From the NCBI RefSeq assembly GCF_000429705.1, contig NZ_KE386942.1, positions 451,241 through 515,240 on the forward strand: a stretch of 64,000 nt of DNA, read 5' to 3'. Position 1 is the first letter of the stretch. The number at the start of each line of letters is the position of its first letter. This document shows positions 1 to 8,266 of the stretch, piece by piece. The position numbers and the translations under genes are program-made. The notes under the pieces were generated by a model, which had not been told where the DNA came from, made no database searches, and was given only the letters and a program-made list of their open reading frames with translations. This DNA is from Alteribacter aurantiacus DSM 18675. Its GTDB lineage: Bacteria > Bacillota > Bacilli > Bacillales > Salisediminibacteriaceae.

Positions 1-504
1 AGTGACCTGGATATTGGAGATGTTATCCGCTTCGTTCATACTACCAGATGTATCCATAGAGACATTTTGTTGCAAGCTTACAGAGCCATCTGGAGCATAG
101 ATCATGTACTTGGTCAAATTCTTGTAGCTATTGACAATACAGAATTCCTCACCAGTGTTTCCTAATAGATAGTTATATTCAAAGTTAAATACAGGCTGGG
201 TATCCAATGTAAGCCCAACATTTTCTCCACTGCCTTGGACAAAAATTCTCTCTGAATCCTCAAAGCACAGATTGAGTTCTCCACAATTAAAGATAAGGGA
301 GATTTTAAATCCGTCGGCTTGATAGGTATAGTCAACTGGATTTCCGTCAACCGTAGGGATGATTTTGAGAGCATTCTGGTGTTGCTTGGATTTTCCTCGT
401 ACAGAATTAAGAAAAATCCCTTTTTTATCAGGCGTTTCACCCTTTTGATAAGTGAGTGCCATGTAAGAACCAAAATGGCTCATTGGCGTAATACTTATAT
501 CCAA
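1..504 (-). CDS. Left-truncated protein, possible carbohydrate-active enzyme
   Basis: The frame is open from a TTG at 504 to the window edge (168 codons, no stop), so only the N-terminal part is present. The TTG is chosen because AAAGGAGTG lies six bases upstream. The protein begins LDISITPMSHFGSYMAL and is rich in beta-type sequence (alternating hydrophobic residues, many Gly, Asn and aromatic residues); no signal peptide is seen. It is divergent from a trehalose-type PTS permease and shares its 120-bp control region, which suggests a glycoside-acting enzyme or a sugar-related protein. That function is inferred from context only; I do not recognise the family with confidence. Confidence 0.6.
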   Translation of the reverse strand, partial: MDISITPMSHFGSYMALTYQKGETPDKKGIFLNSVRGKSKQHQNALKIIPTVDGNPVDYTYQADGFKISLIFNCGELNLCFEDSERIFVQGSGENVGLTLDTQPVFNFEYNYLLGNTGEEFCIVNSYKNLTKYMIYAPDGSVSLQQNVSMDTSGSMNEADNISNIQVT

Positions 505-530
505 AATAAACACTCCTTTATAAAATTCAC

Positions 531-558
531 TTGACATCAATTTAGAACAATTTATACT
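531..558 (+). promoter_or_regulatory. Sigma-A promoter of the trehalose-type PTS gene
   Basis: TTGACA at 531-536 and TATACT at 553-558 are separated by 16 bases. The likely transcription start falls just before the palindrome at 570-587. Confidence 0.65.
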
Positions 559-569
559 GTACTATATCG

Positions 570-587
570 AACTTGTTTAAACAAGTT
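570..587. promoter_or_regulatory. TreR-like operator, perfect 18-bp palindrome
   Basis: AACTTGTTTAAACAAGTT is a perfect inverted repeat directly downstream of the -10 box. GntR/HutC-family TreR binds TTGT-N4-ACAA type sites in B. subtilis, and this site has the same TTGT...ACAA arms. The position would let a repressor block the plus-strand promoter, and it also lies in the region shared with the divergent gene. Confidence 0.6.
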
Positions 588-593
588 TTGATT

Positions 594-608
594 TTGAAAG
601 CGATTTTT
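594..608 (+). promoter_or_regulatory. Candidate cre (CcpA) site
   Basis: TTGAAAGCGATTTTT fits the cre consensus WTGNAANCGNWNNCW with one mismatch (T for the penultimate C). It lies between the operator and the ribosome site of a PTS gene, a usual place for catabolite repression. Confidence 0.4.
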
Positions 609-624
609 TGAGGAGGATAAGAAA

Positions 625-2046
625 ATGGGGATTAAAGAAAATGTAGCTGACATCGTCAAACATGTCGGCGGGCCGGAAAATGTCAGCAGTGCATCGCATT
701 GCGTTACTCGACTGAGGCTGATATTAATAGATGAGAGTTTAGTAGATAAAAAGGCATTAGAGGAAAATGAACTGGTCAAGGGGACCTTTTCTGCAAATGG
801 ACAGTTCCAGGTTATCATTGGTCCGGGGATAGTTGAAAAGGTTTACAAGGAGTTTGTAGAACAAACTGGTACCGGTGAAGTGTCAAAGGATGATATGAAG
901 AAAATGACGGCCAAGAAAGGAAATGTTATTCAAAAGGGCGTTCGGATTCTGGCTGATATTTTCATCCCCATTCTGCCTGCCATTGTAGCTGCCGGACTGC
1001 TTTTAGGGTTAAATAATCTTCTTGCAAACCCTGGCATTTTTTATGATGATCAATCAATACTTGATGTGCACTCAGGCTGGACAGGCTTTGCGGAGTTTAT
1101 TAATGTCATTGCCAATACAGCGTTTACATTTCTGCCAGTCCTCATTGCGTGGTCTGCAACCAGAAAGTTTGGAGGCAGTCAATTATTGGGGATCGTAATG
1201 GGTCTCTTATTAGTCCACCCTTCTTTGATGTCGGCGTATGATTACGCTGGAAATCCAGGCGATGTGGAGTACTGGAACCTGTTTGGATGGGAAATTGCAC
1301 GAATCGGCTATCAGGGACAGGTGCTCCCTGTGGTTTTTGCCGCATTGATCTTAACCTGGACTGAAAAGTACCTGAAGCGTTTTATTCACGATAACTTACA
1401 AATGATCTTTGTAGCACCACTTGCATTAGTGTTCACAGGCTTGCTTACATTCGGTTTTATCGGTCCGATTACGATGACGGGGTCAACCTGGATTACAGAT
1501 GGTATTTTGTATTTGTTTGAAGTCTCGCCTGCACTTGCTGGCGGTGTTTACGGATTCATCTCAGGACCGCTTGTTATTACAGGCATGCACCATATTTTCT
1601 TAGGAGTAAACCTGCAAATGGCCGGTACACTTGGCTATGTGACGTTATGGCCAATCGGTGAAACAGTCACACTCGCTCAAGGTGCTGCTGCTTTGACGAT
1701 GTTCTTTATTATTAAGCAAAATAAAAAGCTGAAAGGTGTTTCTTTGACAGCTACCTTATCTGCATGGCTTGGTGTTACAGAGCCTGCAATTTACGGAATC
1801 AACCTTCGATTCAGATATCCATTCATCGCCGTTATGATCGGAAGCGCGATCGGAAGTGCATACCTTGCAGCTCAGGGTGTAAAAGCGACATCTGTAGGTG
1901 TAGGAGGCGTCCTTTCCTTCCTGTCCGTCTTCCCAGAATACTGGGGATACTACTTCACTGGAATGGGAATCACGTTTGTTCTGACCGTGGGACTGACCTT
2001 CCTGTTCTTTAAGAGTAAATTGTTCAAAACGACGGATGAAAATTAG
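625..2046 (+). CDS. treP: PTS trehalose-type EIIBC permease
   Basis: This 473-residue EIIBC protein phosphorylates a disaccharide while carrying it across the membrane. The IIB domain (about 1-85) has the phosphocysteine motif ASHCVTRLR near residue 26; the rest is a multi-pass IIC domain with the conserved GITEPAIYG-like segment (here GVTEPAIYG) and GMHH. Sequence closely follows B. subtilis TreP, including GNFxV-type IIB ends and the HPSL region, so trehalose is the best guess; sucrose (SacP) is the alternative. No IIA domain is attached, so it must borrow one. AGGAGG sits nine bases before the ATG. A phospho-trehalase gene was not seen downstream. Confidence 0.85.
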   Translation: MGIKENVADIVKHVGGPENVSSASHCVTRLRLILIDESLVDKKALEENELVKGTFSANGQFQVIIGPGIVEKVYKEFVEQTGTGEVSKDDMKKMTAKKGNVIQKGVRILADIFIPILPAIVAAGLLLGLNNLLANPGIFYDDQSILDVHSGWTGFAEFINVIANTAFTFLPVLIAWSATRKFGGSQLLGIVMGLLLVHPSLMSAYDYAGNPGDVEYWNLFGWEIARIGYQGQVLPVVFAALILTWTEKYLKRFIHDNLQMIFVAPLALVFTGLLTFGFIGPITMTGSTWITDGILYLFEVSPALAGGVYGFISGPLVITGMHHIFLGVNLQMAGTLGYVTLWPIGETVTLAQGAAALTMFFIIKQNKKLKGVSLTATLSAWLGVTEPAIYGINLRFRYPFIAVMIGSAIGSAYLAAQGVKATSVGVGGVLSFLSVFPEYWGYYFTGMGITFVLTVGLTFLFFKSKLFKTTDEN

Positions 2047-2067
2047 AGCGAATACTAGAAATAAAGT

Positions 2068-2106
2068 AAAAACCACCTGGCCCGTTGGGAAACCAGGTGG
2101 TTTTTG
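2068..2106 (+). terminator. Rho-independent terminator after treP
   Basis: AAACCACCTGG pairs with CCAGGTGGTTT around a short loop, followed by a T run. Confidence 0.85.
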
Positions 2107-2268
2107 GTTTTTACATGACCTTACTACCACTCACAATGGCTATATATTTCCTTTATTTATTTTAACATTCGTATCCATTACCCTCATTGACGGTGGATTT
2201 CAAGTGACAAATCACACCGACGGTTTCTATCTATTTAAACACTCTTTCAGCTGAACCATATAAACCAG

Positions 2269-3063
2269 TTATTCAATAACAAAGGTATCGTCAATATGCT
2301 CATGAAGCTCATCGTTCTCAATATGAACGACCACATGATAGTCTCCCGTTTCTTCAAATTCAAAAGTCACGCGGTAGACACCGTCTCCTGCTTCTTCCAT
2401 CTCAACCCATTCTCTTGCTTCATCGCCGTGTTTCCACATTTCTAGACGGACTCGCGCGTCCTCTAGGGGCTCATGATCTTCCATGATCGTTAACTCGATA
2501 GCATCACCATGGCTTAGTTCATCAAAGTTGCTCGTGATTTCAAGAGCATCAGAGTGATGGTGACTGTGGTCGTGGTCACCATGGTCATGTTCGCCATCGC
2601 CGTCACTGTGGTCATGTTCATCATCATGATCGTGATCATGCTCTTCCTCTTCTTCTTTTACTTCCGCGTCACCAATAATGATTTGGTGTGTAGGCATGAC
2701 GTGCATATCGCGGGCAGTAACGTGAGGGACAACATAGTAAACATCCTCATCTTCAAACGTGTAGGATGCCGTGTAAACCCCATCAGTCACATCTTCGTAA
2801 TCAAGCATGTCGCTATCTTCTTTTTGTCCCTGTCTCCATACCTCAAAAGTGACTTCATCTGCATCGTTCACAGGATCGTCCCCTTGAGTGACAAGGGCTT
2901 GAAGTTCCCAATCTCCCGGATCTCCTTCTTCATCCATTAGTACTTCAACCTCAATAGGGCCAAAATTCTGCTCGTCAGTAGCACTTTCGTTTCCATTTTC
3001 CTCTTCCTGACCGCATGCAGTTACGAGCATGAATAAAGCTCCTATAATAGCCACCTTCTTCAT
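2269..3063 (-). CDS. YtkA-like lipoprotein with His/Asp-rich linker
   Basis: A 264-residue lipoprotein: the signal peptide ends in the lipobox LVTAC (Cys at 17). Two similar beta domains of the YtkA/FixH-type fold (about 34-132 and 175-264) each carry the pattern 'DGVYxxxxxFEExGxYxVxxH'. They are separated by an acidic linker (about 135-170) with repeated HDHD, HDHGDHDHSHHH blocks, a likely metal-binding stretch. YtkA-like domains are known in copper delivery and cell-surface proteins. The gene stands alone, upstream of a two-component system on the same strand, and a direct-repeat motif near its promoter may link it to that system. Metal binding is inferred. Confidence 0.75.
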   Translation of the reverse strand: MKKVAIIGALFMLVTACGQEEENGNESATDEQNFGPIEVEVLMDEEGDPGDWELQALVTQGDDPVNDADEVTFEVWRQGQKEDSDMLDYEDVTDGVYTASYTFEDEDVYYVVPHVTARDMHVMPTHQIIIGDAEVKEEEEEHDHDHDDEHDHSDGDGEHDHGDHDHSHHHSDALEITSNFDELSHGDAIELTIMEDHEPLEDARVRLEMWKHGDEAREWVEMEEAGDGVYRVTFEFEETGDYHVVVHIENDELHEHIDDTFVIE

Positions 3064-3115
3064 AGTAGAACCTCACCTCTCTTATATGTTCACAATTCAC
3101 ATCATAAATAAGAAA

Positions 3116-3132
3116 AGTGAAATCAGTGTGAA
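3116..3132 (-). promoter_or_regulatory. Candidate response-regulator box (TTCACA-N5-TTCACT)
   Basis: On the minus strand TTCACA and TTCACT are separated by five bases, an 11-bp direct repeat typical of OmpR-family regulators. It lies about 55-70 bases upstream of the lipoprotein start and overlaps the expected -35 region of a TATGAT -10 box at 3101-3106. A related TTCACA-N5-TTTATA motif precedes the other lipoprotein gene at 6543. Confidence 0.3.
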
Positions 3133-3294
3133 GTTTTTAATGTTTTATTTTTCTGTAAAATAAACCTTCTTACGAGTGTCCTCATTAGCCCTTCTGATTC
3201 ACCTTTTTGTTTATTAAAGCAAAACTCTCTCTGAAGCTGCGTTGTAAAAATCATCGTTTTCCAAAAAGCCTTCTCCATCTCCCTTTTAACCAAA

Positions 3295-3322
3295 AAAGAC
3301 AGCCACAGAGGGCTGCCTTTAC
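3295..3322 (-). terminator. Terminator of the two-component operon
   Basis: On the minus strand GGCAGCC and GGCTGTC form a stem (one G-U pair) followed by a T run, overlapping the last codons of the kinase gene. Confidence 0.75.
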
Positions 3323-4707
3323 TCATTATATAAAGGAAAACGAATTTCCACCGTCGTTCCTTGACCAAGAGAAGATGTAAACATCATTGTTCCATCGTGA
3401 AGTTCTACAATTTGTTTTACGATTGAAAGACCTATGCCTAGTCCACCTTTAGCGCGAGTCCGTCCTTTTTCACCACGGTAAAAACGTTCAGTAATATATG
3501 GAAGGTCTTCTTCTGGGATTCCTTTTCCGTTATCTGCGAGTTCAATAACGGCTTGTTTTTTTACCCGACTGGACTTTACGTTGATATGCCCGCCTTCATC
3601 GGTATAAGCAATCGCATTATCAAGGAGATTAATAAACACCTGCATAAGGCGATCTTCATTACCGGAAATCAGAATCGATTCATCCACATTCAGTTCGACC
3701 TTCTGCTTTTTGTTTTTGCTTTTAACCGCGGTCGTTTCCACTGCCGATACGATAACTTCTGCAAGGGCAAGAGGCGTTTTTTCCATCGTTATACGACTGC
3801 TCTCCTCAAGTTTTGTTAGGTCAATGATTTGATCTACAAGTCTTTGCATACGGTTTGCTTCGTGCAAGATGATCGTGGGCACTTCAGAATCTTGTTCCGT
3901 TGAAGCCAACACTTCACTGTAGCCTTTGATATAGCTCAGTGGTGTACGAAGTTCGTGTGAAATATTCTGTAGAAAATGACGCTTCTTACTGTCTTCTTTT
4001 TCAATGGAATCGGCCAAATGATTGAATGATCGTCCAAGATCAGCTACTTCGTTTTCGGTGCCGATCACAACTCTCGTCCCGTATTGCCCGTTAGCTACTT
4101 TTTCAGCCGCTTCTTCAAGGTTTAGGACCGGATCAATATAGTTTTTTTGAATGTTCCGTTTGACCAAGAACAACATCACAAAGCCTGCAATTGCTGTGAT
4201 AGCGAGGATGGGGAGAACCTCTAGAAAAGCCTGATTGATTTCAGACACTGGTTTATAAACAAGGATGACAGCTGTAAGTTCCCCAGCTTCAAGAATAGGC
4301 TTCGCCACACCTAGTAAGTGCGTATCCACAAAGGCATGCTCGCGGTGAATGCCTACCGTCTCCCCCCTAAGGAGCTGTTCACGTTCTTGCTCATTAATGA
4401 TCAAATGTTGCTCTGGTTCAAAAAGGGGGAGGGCGGCCCCCAATGTCATAGGATCATCACTGACCGCTACTTCAAGTGAGGAGTCGCTAATCCAATCGAC
4501 GAGTATGTTGAATTCTTCATCTGTGTATTGTTCATAGGCTTCTTTTAGTGCCTGAGCATGCTCTTCAAGCTGCTCCGTTTCCGACTTTAAGTACAGGCCG
4601 TCATACAGATAGAGAGTAACAGACACGATAATCCCTAGCCCAGCAAAGCTTAGAGCGGCAAACAAGATCCAGAATTTTGTCCGGACAGGTAAGTATCGAT
4701 TACGCAT
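3319..4707 (-). CDS. Sensor histidine kinase
   Basis: A 462-residue membrane kinase. Order: a first membrane segment (about 12-34), an extracytoplasmic sensor region to about residue 160, a second membrane segment, a HAMP linker, the phospho-acceptor box SHELRTPLSYIKGY, and an ATPase domain with the N box (NLLDNAIAYT), DNGKGIP and GLGIGL. The ATG at 4707 follows GGAGGTACCTAAAC and gives the start MRNRYLP; a longer frame upstream only overlaps the regulator. It overlaps the response regulator gene by eight bases, so the pair is co-translated. The sensor domain is not recognised, so the signal is unknown; the flanking lipoproteins suggest an envelope or metal signal. Confidence 0.88.
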   Translation of the reverse strand: MRNRYLPVRTKFWILFAALSFAGLGIIVSVTLYLYDGLYLKSETEQLEEHAQALKEAYEQYTDEEFNILVDWISDSSLEVAVSDDPMTLGAALPLFEPEQHLIINEQEREQLLRGETVGIHREHAFVDTHLLGVAKPILEAGELTAVILVYKPVSEINQAFLEVLPILAITAIAGFVMLFLVKRNIQKNYIDPVLNLEEAAEKVANGQYGTRVVIGTENEVADLGRSFNHLADSIEKEDSKKRHFLQNISHELRTPLSYIKGYSEVLASTEQDSEVPTIILHEANRMQRLVDQIIDLTKLEESSRITMEKTPLALAEVIVSAVETTAVKSKNKKQKVELNVDESILISGNEDRLMQVFINLLDNAIAYTDEGGHINVKSSRVKKQAVIELADNGKGIPEEDLPYITERFYRGEKGRTRAKGGLGIGLSIVKQIVELHDGTMMFTSSLGQGTTVEIRFPLYNE

Positions 4708-5386
4708 GTTTAGGTACCTCCAGCTTGTACCCGATCCCCCACACCGTCTGAATATACGCGCTCGATTCACCAAGCTTCATCCTTAGGGTTTTCATATGGG
4801 TATCCACAGTGCGGGAGGTCGCTTGGTAATAATGGTCGCCCCATACACGATCGAGAAGCTGATCTCTTGAGAAAACCCAACCAGGATGACGCATCAGAAG
4901 CTCCAAAATATCGAATTCTTTTCGCGTTAACGTAATCGCCTTCCCCTCTATATTCAAGGATTTTTCAGTCAAATTCAGTGTCAGAACTCCAAGTTCAAGT
5001 GTTGTGCCTTTACTTATGTTAGACTTCTTCATTCTTCTAAGGATGGCTTCAATCCTTGCTAAAAGTTCATCTTTACTAAATGGCTTGACCAGATAATCGT
5101 CCGCACCACTCTTTAACCCTCTTACTTTGTCTTCTTCAGTAGAAGCGATAGCCGTAAGCATCAATAGAGGTACATCTGAGAACTCTCTGATTTCTTCACA
5201 CGTCGTAAAGCCGTCCATTCCTTCCATCATAATATCCAATATGACAAAATCGATGGTTTGTTCTTTTAACGTACGCACAGCCTCATCACCATTAGACACG
5301 GCGGTCACATCATACCCCGCTTTTTTGAGAATAAGGGAAAGCAAGTGGTGCATTCTTTCTTCGTCATCAACTACTAGAATTCTCAT
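4700..5386 (-). CDS. OmpR/PhoB-family response regulator
   Basis: A 228-residue regulator with a receiver domain (acidic pocket VVDDEE, phospho-acceptor Asp in FVILDIMMEG, Lys in VKPFS) and a C-terminal winged helix (TSRTVDTHMKTLR). The ATG at 5386 is chosen because GGAGG lies eight bases upstream and the product begins MRILVVDDE like the family; a longer frame is available but has no ribosome site. It is the first gene of an operon with the kinase. Its 5' leader contains one copy of the 38-bp hairpin repeat. Likely targets are the two flanking lipoprotein genes, on the basis of shared TTCACA direct repeats only. Confidence 0.9.
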   Translation of the reverse strand: MRILVVDDEERMHHLLSLILKKAGYDVTAVSNGDEAVRTLKEQTIDFVILDIMMEGMDGFTTCEEIREFSDVPLLMLTAIASTEEDKVRGLKSGADDYLVKPFSKDELLARIEAILRRMKKSNISKGTTLELGVLTLNLTEKSLNIEGKAITLTRKEFDILELLMRHPGWVFSRDQLLDRVWGDHYYQATSRTVDTHMKTLRMKLGESSAYIQTVWGIGYKLEVPKHA

Positions 5387-5410
5387 TGATCTACCTCCAC
5401 ATGTACCAGA

Positions 5411-5448
5411 GGCCACTGAAAAAGTACACCCCGACTTTTTCACTGCCT
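5411..5448. repeat. Palindromic hairpin repeat, copy 1
   Basis: CACTGAAAAAGT and ACTTTTTCACTG form a long stem with a short loop. The same arms recur at 5551-5589 and 58261-58299. This copy lies in the leader of the response regulator gene. Confidence 0.75.
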
Positions 5449-5550
5449 TTATTTAAATGGCAATGGCTCCATTCGGTTGCACGCCTGTTACGAGAAACCC
5501 ACTCATATCAAGCTTTCAAAACATGCAACCGTTCCGCTCATTGCCTATAA

Positions 5551-5589
5551 GACATTGAAAAAGTTTAAGATCGAACTTTTTCAGTGCCT
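5551..5589. repeat. Palindromic hairpin repeat, copy 2
   Basis: ATTGAAAAAGTT and AACTTTTTCAGTGCC form the stem. The element begins inside the beta-propeller lipoprotein gene: its GGCACTGA supplies the final His codon and the TGA stop of that gene on the minus strand. It may also act as a terminator, since T-rich sequence is present in the arms. Confidence 0.75.
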
Positions 5590-6543
5590 TACATATACCA
5601 TGGCATGAGGCCCTGCCTGGACGGTAATCTTTGTTTTGATCGTTAAGTCACGAGGATCAATAAAGGTAACTGCGTCCCCATCTAGGCTACTTACGATCAG
5701 CTCGGATGGACTCATAATCCCGTAATAAGGATTGTGAGGCACTTCTACTTGATCAACAACCTCCATTGAAGACAAGTCCACTGCTGTGACCTCGTGAGAG
5801 CCGTGACTGATCACATAGCCCCTCTCGCCACCTCTGATAATATCAATTGGCATTAACCCGGTCTCAAGGAGAACGTCCTCTCCTTCAAACGTACGGTAAT
5901 ACGTATCACGGTTTAAATCACCAAAAGGACCGTGTCCCCCCACAAGAAGACCATCTTCAACTAACAACACACCGTTTGGGCGATCGATGACCTTCAGCGT
6001 ATCGATCACCTCCAAGCCGTCAGTATGTAAAACTTGGATCGTGTTCCCGTATACATTAGCTACATAAAGGTGATTCTGGTTGGAATCCACATCCATTGAT
6101 AGCGGGTGGTCGTCTGTGTCTGCTTGTGCCACTTTTTCAAACGGGTCAATAGACACCTGTGATACGCGGTCTTTATGTGAGTGGGCGGCATAGATCATCT
6201 CTTCTCTTTCATCATAAAGAAGACTTGCTACCCCTTCCCCAACTTCCACAGCACTTGATAACCCACCTGACTCAAGGTCCAGCGTGTAAAGGTCAGTCTC
6301 TTGTTGACTTGAGAGTACAATCACATTCTTTTTTTCTATATAAACCATATCCGAAGCGGTGAACGGAAGCTCAAACACTTCTACGATCTCCGCCATTTCA
6401 GGATCAATCACTGACAATAATGGTTCCTTCAGATGGGAAACAAACAGCAGGTCTTTTTTTTCATGATCCGACCAGTCATACTGAATGTTATTCGTACACC
6501 CCATGAGGACCAAGGCAAATAGTAGAACGAAAACATACTTCAT
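5581..6543 (-). CDS. Beta-propeller surface lipoprotein (YncE-like)
   Basis: A 320-residue lipoprotein with a signal peptide ending in LMGC (lipobox), then repeated beta blades with patterns such as NHLYVANVYGNTIQVL and GYVISHGSHEVTAVDL, as in YncE/cytochrome-D1-like propellers. The ATG at 6543 follows GGAGGGAC. No catalytic or haem-binding motif is seen. It lies upstream of the two-component genes on the same strand, and a similar lipoprotein is at 39925-40956. The last residues Arg-His and the stop lie in the hairpin repeat, so the original C-terminus may have been altered by insertion of that element. Role unknown. Confidence 0.75.
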   Translation of the reverse strand: MKYVFVLLFALVLMGCTNNIQYDWSDHEKKDLLFVSHLKEPLLSVIDPEMAEIVEVFELPFTASDMVYIEKKNVIVLSSQQETDLYTLDLESGGLSSAVEVGEGVASLLYDEREEMIYAAHSHKDRVSQVSIDPFEKVAQADTDDHPLSMDVDSNQNHLYVANVYGNTIQVLHTDGLEVIDTLKVIDRPNGVLLVEDGLLVGGHGPFGDLNRDTYYRTFEGEDVLLETGLMPIDIIRGGERGYVISHGSHEVTAVDLSSMEVVDQVEVPHNPYYGIMSPSELIVSSLDGDAVTFIDPRDLTIKTKITVQAGPHAMVYVRH

Positions 6544-6588
6544 AATAAAGTCCCTCCACAACAAACTATAACCATTATAGTAGGCAAA

Positions 6589-6605
6589 TATAAAGTTTTT
6601 GTGAA
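6589..6605 (-). promoter_or_regulatory. Candidate response-regulator box before the beta-propeller gene
   Basis: Minus strand TTCACA-AAAAC-TTTATA overlaps the -35 region; a good -10 box TATAAT lies at 6574-6579. The first half-site is identical to the one at 3127-3132. Confidence 0.28.
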
Positions 6606-6652
6606 GTCTATAAAGAAAATGAGTGTTTTTTAGGGGGAAAATCAAACAACTC

Positions 6653-6681
6653 AAAAACGCACAGATAGCCTGTGCGTTTTC
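6653..6681 (-). terminator. Terminator after pbuG
   Basis: AACGCACAG pairs with CTGTGCGTT around a four-base loop, with T runs on both strands. Confidence 0.85.
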
Positions 6682-6734
6682 GTTTGGTAATATGCTTTTT
6701 TTCAAAGTCAGTCTGCCAAGGGGTTGCGATTCTA

Positions 6735-8048
6735 TTATTCTCCCAAGTATACAAAGTAGACAATAAATACGAAGAACATTACGTACATGATTGGGTGAAC
6801 TTCTTTCCAACGGCCTTTTGCTACCATCGTAATTGGGTACATGATAAACCCGAGTGCAATTCCTGTCGCGATACTAAACGTAAGAGGCATAGCAATCACC
6901 GTTAAGAAAGCTGGTACAGCAATCTCGAACTTTTTCCAATCGATGTTAGATAAAGCGCCAGCCATCAATATTCCAACAATAATTAGTGCTGGAGCTGTTA
7001 CTTCGCTCGTTACGACAACGAGTAGTGGAGAGAAGAACAAAGCGAGTAAGAACAATCCCGCAGTAACAAGGGATGCAAACCCTGTTCTCGCTCCCGCCGC
7101 AATACCCGAAGATGATTCAATATACGCTGTTGTCGTTGATGTTCCAAGTACTGCCCCGATAGACGTAGCGGAAGAATCCGCAAGAAGAGCACGTCCTGCT
7201 CGTGGCAGTTTGTTGTCTTTTACGTATCCTGCTTGGTTTGCAACAGCATAAAGTGTTCCTGCTGTATCAAAAAAGTCAACGAATAAGAATGTTAAAATGA
7301 CAATCAAAAGGTGAATCGTAAAGATTTCTCCAAAGCTCATCGTCGCAAATGGAGAGAATGCCGCTCCGAATGTTGGCTCAAGGCTTGGAATTGCACCAAC
7401 AATGGCCGTTGGCGTTGAAATGACACCAGTAAAAATACCAACAAGAGCAGTAAGAACCATTCCGTAGAAGATTCCGCCTTTAAGTCCAATAGCCATTAAA
7501 ATAACGGTAACCACAACTCCAAACACAGCAAGAAGAGTTCCTGGGTTTGTTAAATCACCAATTTGTACAAGCGTTGCTTCTGAAGGAACGACAATCTGAG
7601 CATTTTTTAATCCGATAAAAGCGATAAATAGTCCGATCCCCGCCGCTGCAGCGTACTTGAGCTCAGCTGGAATCGCGTTAATGATCGTTTCTCGTACACC
7701 TGTAACAGAGATTAAAAAGAGTAAAATACCTGAAACGAATACTCCTAAAAGGGCAGTCTCCCAAGGAATACCAAGACCAAGAACAACGGAAAACGTAAAG
7801 AAAGCGTTAAGCCCCATTCCCGGTGCCAGTGCAATCGGATATTTGGCGATAAGTCCCATAATCGCTGTACCAATTGCTGCCGCAAGAGCTGTTGCTACGT
7901 ATACCGCACCTGTATCCATCCCTGTCGGCTCTAATACGTTCGGGTTTACAAACAAAATATAAGCCATCGCAAGGAACGTTGTAAGTCCCCCGAGAAACTC
8001 TCTTCTATAATTTGTACCTAACTCATCAAACTGAAAATAACCTTTCAT
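6735..8048 (-). CDS. pbuG: Hypoxanthine/guanine permease (AzgA/PbuG family)
   Basis: A 437-residue multi-pass permease of the AzgA-like branch of NCS2 transporters, beginning with the typical GYFQFDELGTNYRREFLGG and containing FFDTAGTLYAVANQAG, both strongly conserved in PbuG. It takes up hypoxanthine and guanine for purine salvage. Length matches the family. A guanine-type riboswitch with its own terminator precedes it, so expression should fall when guanine is plentiful. It is transcribed alone and ends at the hairpin at 6653-6681. Confidence 0.93.
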   Translation of the reverse strand: MKGYFQFDELGTNYRREFLGGLTTFLAMAYILFVNPNVLEPTGMDTGAVYVATALAAAIGTAIMGLIAKYPIALAPGMGLNAFFTFSVVLGLGIPWETALLGVFVSGILLFLISVTGVRETIINAIPAELKYAAAAGIGLFIAFIGLKNAQIVVPSEATLVQIGDLTNPGTLLAVFGVVVTVILMAIGLKGGIFYGMVLTALVGIFTGVISTPTAIVGAIPSLEPTFGAAFSPFATMSFGEIFTIHLLIVILTFLFVDFFDTAGTLYAVANQAGYVKDNKLPRAGRALLADSSATSIGAVLGTSTTTAYIESSSGIAAGARTGFASLVTAGLFLLALFFSPLLVVVTSEVTAPALIIVGILMAGALSNIDWKKFEIAVPAFLTVIAMPLTFSIATGIALGFIMYPITMVAKGRWKEVHPIMYVMFFVFIVYFVYLGE

Positions 8049-8103
8049 GATCCACTCTCTCCCCTCAAAACGTCAAAATCCATAATCTTACAAAAAATCG
8101 TGC

Positions 8104-8116
8104 GGGGTCAGACCCC
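8104..8116. repeat. GGGGTC-A-GACCCC palindrome
   Basis: A perfect 6-bp-arm inverted repeat with a one-base centre lies between the pbuG start and its riboswitch terminator. The same kind of GGGGTCTGACCCC motif is scattered in many bacterial genomes; its role here is unknown and it is too short to say more. Confidence 0.45.
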
Positions 8117-8126
8117 ACTTTTGGCA

Positions 8127-8163
8127 TAAAAAAGCTCCGGGCTTCTTAAGGAAGACCCGGAGC
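8127..8163 (-). terminator. Riboswitch-controlled terminator of pbuG
   Basis: GCTCCGGGTCTTCC pairs imperfectly with GAAGCCCGGAGC and is followed by TTTTTTA on the minus strand. It lies downstream of the purine aptamer and upstream of the pbuG start, the standard expression-platform position. Confidence 0.85.
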
Positions 8164-8266
8164 GTAAGTTCTCTTATGAACGACGATAGGTGGAAAGAGT
8201 GTGAACGATAGACGCACACATACAGGTGCGACCTTCCATTCAAACAACTGACTTTCCGACTCGACC

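Noticed and set aside
1756..2130. 124-codon minus-strand frame antisense to treP
   Set aside because: It overlaps a strongly conserved gene and the terminator and has no start signal.
3123..3368. 81-codon minus-strand frame between lipoprotein and kinase genes
   Set aside because: No ribosome site; overlaps the kinase terminator and gene end; composition unlike the real genes. The 255-bp gap holds the lipoprotein promoter region, a candidate regulator box and the terminator only.
8104..8116. Separate terminator formed by the GGGGTC palindrome
   Set aside because: The stem is only six base pairs with a one-base centre, so it cannot fold as a hairpin; it lies after the true riboswitch terminator.
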